From NCBI GenBank assembly GCA_963735495.1, contig CAVTLG010000008.1, positions 62,001-126,000 of the forward strand: 64,000 bases of DNA, read 5' to 3'. Under the pieces are notes generated by a model. The model searched no databases and was not told the DNA's origin. It saw nothing but the letters and a program-made list of their open reading frames with translations. Positions 60,068-64,000 of this stretch are shown piece by piece. Both the position numbers and the translations under genes were made by a program. Position 1 is the first letter of the stretch. Each line of letters begins with the position of its first letter. Source of the stretch: CAVTLG01 sp963735495 (GTDB taxonomy: Bacteria > Chloroflexota > Ktedonobacteria > Ktedonobacterales > Ktedonobacteraceae).

Positions 60068-60383
60068 TATCGCTGGCAAAATACCCAGCACTATTGTGTA
60101 TAAGGATGCGGATGTTGTGGCCTTCCGAGATAATAATCCAAGCTCCGCAGCATATTTTGTTTGTCCCTAAGCGTCATATTGCTTCGCTGGCTGATCTGAC
60201 GCCAGAGGATGACCCCCTCCTGGCAAGCATTTATGCCGCAGCCAGAAGATGTCGCTCACGATCTTGGACTGGAGCAAGGCTACCGCTTTGTGACCAATGT
60301 CGGTCGAGATGGCGGGCAGACTGTACTCTCATCTCCACTTTCACCTGCTCGGCGGACGCCAGATGACGTGGCCTCCAGGATAA
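60060..60383 (+). pseudogene. HIT-family (Hint-like) nucleotide hydrolase, 5' end missing, frameshifts
   Basis: The pieces can be read in order in shifting frames. CRIIAGKIPSTIVYKDADVV AFRDNN (from 60060) is followed by QAPQHILFVPKRHIASLADL and TPEDDPLLASIYAAARR, then AHDLGLEQGYRFVTNVGRDG GQTV, then HLHFHLLGGRQMTWPPG and a stop at 60383. HLHFHLL is the catalytic histidine triad. At least three indels separate them (near 60145, 60245 and 60335). The initial Met and first few codons (normally M..C.FC) are absent because acidobacterial-type sequence begins there. Three intact glycosyltransferase genes follow 20 bp downstream. Confidence 0.85.
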
Positions 60384-60402
60384 GACTACAAAGGGAATTC
60401 CG

Positions 60403-61572
60403 ATGCGTATCGCGATTGACTATACGGCGGCTATCCGACAGGGAGCAGGCATCGGCGTTTATGTTCGCAATCTGGTAGCCGCTATGCTTGCTCAGGACAG
60501 CAGCAGTCGATATACTTTATTGACCAGTGGCCGTCCTACAGCAGAGCGTCCATTTCCTCAGGCAGCAAATGCGCGCGGGCGCAGCATCTTTCTTCCTGAT
60601 CGCTACTTGAATATTCTCTGGTATCGCTGGCGTATGCCGTTGCCTGCCACACTCTTCTCAGGGCCTGCCGATATCTATCATGGCCCTGATTTTGTTTTAC
60701 CACCGCTGGGGAAGAAGGTGCGCAAGGTAGTCACGATCCATGATCTCGCTTTCCTGGAACATCCTGAATACGCGGTTCCTGCGCTGGCAACCTATCTGAG
60801 CAAAGTCGTACCAGAGTCAGTGGCGGCGGCTGATGTCGTCGCTACCGTCTCACACGAGGTCAGTCGCACGCTCATCAGCCACTTTCAGACACCACGTGAG
60901 AAGCTTGTGGTAATACCCAACGGCGTCAGTCCCCACCTGCACCGCATCACTGACCCGGTCCTGCTGAACGCCACGAGCAACAAGTTCCATTTGAAACATC
61001 CACTGGTGCTGGCTGTGGGTACACAGGAGCCACGCAAAAACCACAGCGGTCTCATTAAGGCATTTTACCAGGTACAGAAGCAGAAAAACGGTCCCGCTAT
61101 GCTGGCAATTGCCGGTGGCGCGGGCTGGCTTTACGAGGAGACACAGCACTTAGTTGAGGAACTCAAGCTACAGAAAAAAGTGCGTTTCCTGGGTCGCGTG
61201 AGCGACTTTGAGCTGGTGACATTATATAGTATGGCCGATGTTTTTGCTTTCCCTTCATTTTTTGAGGGCTTCGGCATTCCGCCTATCGAGGCCATGGCTT
61301 GCGGTGCTCCGGTCATCACCTCCAACACCTCTTCATTGCCCGAGGTAGTAGGTGACGCCGCACTCCTGATTGATCCGCACAATATCGATGAGCTGGCAAC
61401 GGCCATCCTACGCCTGCTCAAGGATGAGCAGTTGAGCGAAGAGTTGCGTCAGAAGGGCTATCAACGCGTCCAGCACTACACCTGGGAAGCTTCGGCGCAG
61501 AAAATGCTCGCCATCTACCAACATCTCTACCAGGGACAGACAGACTTCAGCGAAGAGGTGGCTATCTCATGA
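60403..61572 (+). CDS. GT4 glycosyltransferase, foreign-looking cluster gene 1
   Basis: A 389-residue GT-B enzyme. N-terminal RIAIDYTAAIRQGAGIGVYV and acceptor-side VVTIHDLAFLEHPEYAVPAL, donor-side PLVLAVGTQEPRKNHSGLIK (about 200-219), RFLGRVSDFELVTLYSMADV and the E-x7-E motif in EGFGIPPIEAMACGAPVITS (about 287-306). The start at ATG 60403 has aaggga upstream. It overlaps the next gene by 4 bp (ATGA). Codon use (many A/T third positions, CAG/CTG mixed with CAA) differs from the genes left of 60 kb. Mannosyl- or rhamnosyl-type transfer to a polysaccharide is likely. Confidence 0.93.
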   Translation: MRIAIDYTAAIRQGAGIGVYVRNLVAAMLAQDSSSRYTLLTSGRPTAERPFPQAANARGRSIFLPDRYLNILWYRWRMPLPATLFSGPADIYHGPDFVLPPLGKKVRKVVTIHDLAFLEHPEYAVPALATYLSKVVPESVAAADVVATVSHEVSRTLISHFQTPREKLVVIPNGVSPHLHRITDPVLLNATSNKFHLKHPLVLAVGTQEPRKNHSGLIKAFYQVQKQKNGPAMLAIAGGAGWLYEETQHLVEELKLQKKVRFLGRVSDFELVTLYSMADVFAFPSFFEGFGIPPIEAMACGAPVITSNTSSLPEVVGDAALLIDPHNIDELATAILRLLKDEQLSEELRQKGYQRVQHYTWEASAQKMLAIYQHLYQGQTDFSEEVAIS

Positions 61573-62723
61573 AAATTGGCTTTAACGCCCTATTTTTCCA
61601 ACATCCTGCCACCGGCAGTGGACAATACATGGCGCATCTGCTGCATGCACTGGCAGAGGTTGACCAACACAACGATTACGTGCTGCTGGGACCGCGTCCA
61701 CTGGCTGCGTCTGTGAGCACGGCGTTTCCTTATCATGTACAACCCGTGCCCCCTTTTGCGCGCAAGACGGAGAATATCGAGAAGATCGTGTGGGAACAGT
61801 TTACCGCACCAATGACAGCGCGCCAGGCTGGCGTCGATCTCTTACATATTCCCTACTTTGCGCCACCACTCCTGCCGCGTACAGCAACGGTTGTGACCAT
61901 CCACGATATCATCCAATTGCGCGTACCTGGTTATCTACCCAACCGGAAAATCAAGGCATATATGCAGCTCGTTGCGCAGGCAATTCAGCATACAACCTCG
62001 ATTATCACGGTTTCTGAGCATGCAAAACAGGATATCGTCGCGGGGCTAAAGTTGCCGCCTGAGCGCATCCACGTCATCTACGAAGCGGCAGGCGACGAGT
62101 ATCAGCCCGTTACCGATCCAGCCACCCTGGCTACGGCACGAGCACGCTATGGCCTGGGTGAACGCTACATCTTCTACCTGGGAGGCATGGAGCGACGCAA
62201 AAACCTGCTACAACTGGTCAGGGCCTTTGCTCAGCTCTGCCAGCAGCTTGACGATCCCAACCTACAACTCTTTATTTCTGGCAATCCTGACAGGTTCAAC
62301 GGAGCGTTTTTTCCCGACCCGCGCCCACTGGCTGCCGAACTTGGCATCACAGAGCGCATTATTTATCGTTTCGTCGAAGAGGAAGACAAACCCACCATTT
62401 ACAGTGCTGCCAGCCTGTTTGTCTTCCCATCGCTCTATGAAGGCTTCGGCTTACCACCATTGGAGGCGATGAGTTGTGGTGCAGCGGTCGTTTGTTCAAA
62501 TCGCACTTCGTTGCCCGAAGTCGTCGGTGACGCCGCACTCAGCGTTGACCCGGACAATACGCACGATCTGGCGGAAGCTATGCAGCGCATTCTCACGGAT
62601 AACACCTTACGGGCAGACCTGCAAGCACGTTCATTACAACGAGCAGGACAATTTAATTGGCGCAAAACGGCAGTGGAAACTCTTGCAGTTTACGAAGAGG
62701 TATTGGCAAGTAGAAAGAGATAA
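61569..62723 (+). CDS. GT4 glycosyltransferase, foreign-looking cluster gene 2
   Basis: A 384-residue paralogue of gene 1. KIGFNALFFQHPATGSGQYM, VVTIHDIIQLRVPGYLPNRK, SIITVSEHAKQDIVAGLKLP, YIFYLGGMERRKNLLQLVRA (about 196-215) and EGFGLPPLEAMSCGAAVVCS (about 290-309) define the GT4 fold. The ending RAGQFNWRKTAVETLAVYEE is the standard terminal helix. Coupled upstream by a 4-bp overlap and followed after 12 bp by gene 3. The pair probably acts in sequence on one glycan. Confidence 0.93.
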   Translation: MKIGFNALFFQHPATGSGQYMAHLLHALAEVDQHNDYVLLGPRPLAASVSTAFPYHVQPVPPFARKTENIEKIVWEQFTAPMTARQAGVDLLHIPYFAPPLLPRTATVVTIHDIIQLRVPGYLPNRKIKAYMQLVAQAIQHTTSIITVSEHAKQDIVAGLKLPPERIHVIYEAAGDEYQPVTDPATLATARARYGLGERYIFYLGGMERRKNLLQLVRAFAQLCQQLDDPNLQLFISGNPDRFNGAFFPDPRPLAAELGITERIIYRFVEEEDKPTIYSAASLFVFPSLYEGFGLPPLEAMSCGAAVVCSNRTSLPEVVGDAALSVDPDNTHDLAEAMQRILTDNTLRADLQARSLQRAGQFNWRKTAVETLAVYEEVLASRKR

Positions 62724-62735
62724 GGGGGAACGACT

Positions 62736-63857
62736 ATGCGTGTACTGATGATTTCTAAGGCCCTGGTGGCAGGGACCTCGCAACGCAAGCTGGAAGAACT
62801 GGCACGTTGTCCCGGCGTGGAGCTGACTCTGGTCACGCCGCCTTACTGGCAGAGCGACGATGGCAGCAAGCAAATGCTCGAAAAACTCTACACGGAAGGG
62901 TATCAGATGCTTGTCACGCCACTGAGCCTGAACGGGAATTTTCACCTGCATTACTATCCGCAACTGGGACAAATTATGCGCCAGGTACAGCCGGAGATCG
63001 TGCATATCGACGAGGAACCCTTCAATTTTGCCACTTTCCAGGCCATGCGCCTGGCACAGCCGTTCAAAGCAAAAACCTTATTTTTTACCTGGCAGAACCT
63101 CTACCGCAACTATCCGCCGCCCTTTCGCCAGTTCGAACTCTACAATTACCGCCATGTCGCACTGGCCCTGGCGGGCAATCGTGGAGCCGCCGACGTGCTG
63201 CGTCAAAAAGGGTATCAGGGAGAAGTTCGGGTGATCCCGCAGTTCGGTTTTGACATCGAGATCTATCAGCGCAGCAAACCGCGTCCGCCACGTCGTCCCA
63301 ACGATCCCTTCGTACTTGGCTTCATCGGTCGCCTCAAGGAGGAAAAGGGTCTGCCGCTAATGGTCGAAGCGCTCACCTACCTGCCGGAGTATTGTCGCGC
63401 CGTCTTCGTCGGACACGGTCCCATGAGAAGCGTTTTGGAGGAACAGGCAGTCCGCCTGGGTGTTGCTGACCGCGTAACCTTCAAGCCGGGCGTGCCGACC
63501 TACGAGGTACCAGCTGAAATGGAGCAATGGGATGTGCATGTCCTGCCTTCTGTGAGCCGCTCGAACTGGATCGAACAATTCGGTCGTACACTCGCCGAAG
63601 CCATGTCATGTGAGACCCCGGTTATCGGCTCCTCGTCCGGCGAGATTCCCTATGTAATTGGCGATGCCGGACTGGTCTTCAAAGAGGGTGACGCCCATGA
63701 TTTGAGCGACTGCGTGCGTAAGCTGCTGGATAATCCCACGCTTTATGCGACCCTTGCGCGCAAGGGCCGTCAGCGCGTGCTCGAAAACTATTCGCAAGGA
63801 CAGATTGCGCGCCAGACCTTCGAAGCCTATCGCTCAATCCTACAAACTCCAGTTTGA
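62736..63857 (+). CDS. GT4 glycosyltransferase, foreign-looking cluster gene 3
   Basis: A 373-residue GT-B enzyme of a different subfamily from genes 1 and 2. It begins RVLMISKALVAGTSQRKLEE, with IVHIDEEPFNFATFQAMRLA, donor side PFVLGFIGRLKEEKGLPLMV (about 192-211), RVTFKPGVPTYEVPAEMEQW and the shortened E-x7-E block EQFGRTLAEAMSCETPVIGS (about 275-294). A ribosome-binding ggggga precedes ATG 62736 by 7 bp. It is last of the visible operon. Confidence 0.92.
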   Translation: MRVLMISKALVAGTSQRKLEELARCPGVELTLVTPPYWQSDDGSKQMLEKLYTEGYQMLVTPLSLNGNFHLHYYPQLGQIMRQVQPEIVHIDEEPFNFATFQAMRLAQPFKAKTLFFTWQNLYRNYPPPFRQFELYNYRHVALALAGNRGAADVLRQKGYQGEVRVIPQFGFDIEIYQRSKPRPPRRPNDPFVLGFIGRLKEEKGLPLMVEALTYLPEYCRAVFVGHGPMRSVLEEQAVRLGVADRVTFKPGVPTYEVPAEMEQWDVHVLPSVSRSNWIEQFGRTLAEAMSCETPVIGSSSGEIPYVIGDAGLVFKEGDAHDLSDCVRKLLDNPTLYATLARKGRQRVLENYSQGQIARQTFEAYRSILQTPV

Positions 63858-64000
63858 AGCCTACTAGCGCTGACCCAATCGCGTCATTTTAAGACCTGAG
63901 AGATAAAGTTCAGCAACGGAGTAGCGAGCTTCACTATCCGAAAGCAGTGGCCGAGAAGTGTACTCCTGGAGAATCCCAGCAGCGGTCATACCGGTCACTA
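63858..64000. other. Right edge, no gene seen
   Basis: The 143 bp after the last glycosyltransferase hold no supported coding frame, hairpin terminator or repeat. Confidence 0.4.

Overview
The window looks like an Acidobacteriota chromosome, probably of the Solibacter/Bryobacter type. The signs are high GC, a 1222-residue carboxypeptidase-regulatory/TonB receptor of the Oar type, a GldA/GldF/GldG-like ABC cluster with a DUF4340 protein, a 'STGPRTEEGK' family protein, many short intergenic palindromic repeats, and ECF sigma/NrsF regulation. The assignment is by recognition of families, not by any search. The last 4 kb (from about 60,060) reads differently: base and codon use change, and three glycosyltransferases of a Chloroflexota (Ktedonobacter-like) flavour follow a broken HIT-family gene. 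This is either a transferred block or a chimeric contig join.

Layout. 1-4.2 kb: minus-strand efflux operon (MFS, TolC-type outer membrane protein, YtcA-like protein, HlyD adaptor running off the left edge). 4.2-6.2 kb: shortened PepSY-type membrane protein, then an ECF sigma factor with its NrsF-like membrane anti-sigma factor. 6.2-12.5 kb: an accessory zone with a decayed hicA, an intact brnTA pair with a perfect palindrome in front of it, a quinone-oxidoreductase-like gene, a decayed beta-propeller fragment and a complete IS256-family element (33-bp inverted ends, 8-bp target duplication, frameshifted transposase). 12.6-19.5 kb: a long plus-strand operon, Gld-type ABC exporter plus DUF4340, continuing into nicotinate phosphoribosyltransferase and a nicotinamidase-like hydrolase (NAD salvage). 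19.5-25.3 kb: TonB receptor, GNAT acetyltransferase, secreted esterase. 25.4-27.8 kb: MarR regulator, frameshifted isochorismatase-like gene and MFS exporter, with an inverted repeat before marR. 27.9-33 kb: XRE regulator, NfeD, flotillin, PspA and a small membrane protein (envelope stress), divergent across a palindrome-rich gap from a DUF2934 protein and a DisA_N/DACNV-like protein. 33-35 kb: ethanolamine ammonia-lyase EutB/EutC without microcompartment genes. EutC carries an in-frame copy of one of the intergenic repeats.

35-49 kb holds a membrane hybrid histidine kinase, two glycosyltransferases, glyA, a PIN/antitoxin pair with a frameshifted toxin, DinB, a secreted alpha/beta hydrolase, a Deg protease, an Rrf2 regulator, a DUF4097 protein, a stress protein and tsaD. 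49-60 kb holds a YncE-like propeller lipoprotein with a sulfite-oxidase-type molybdoenzyme, a DUF433/DUF5615 pair, a K+-independent-type membrane pyrophosphatase, an hsp20-clpB heat-shock unit with a strong sigma-70-like promoter and a terminator, small membrane proteins, a 15-bp tandem repeat and an orphan terminase-nuclease-like gene. No rRNA, tRNA or CRISPR array was seen.
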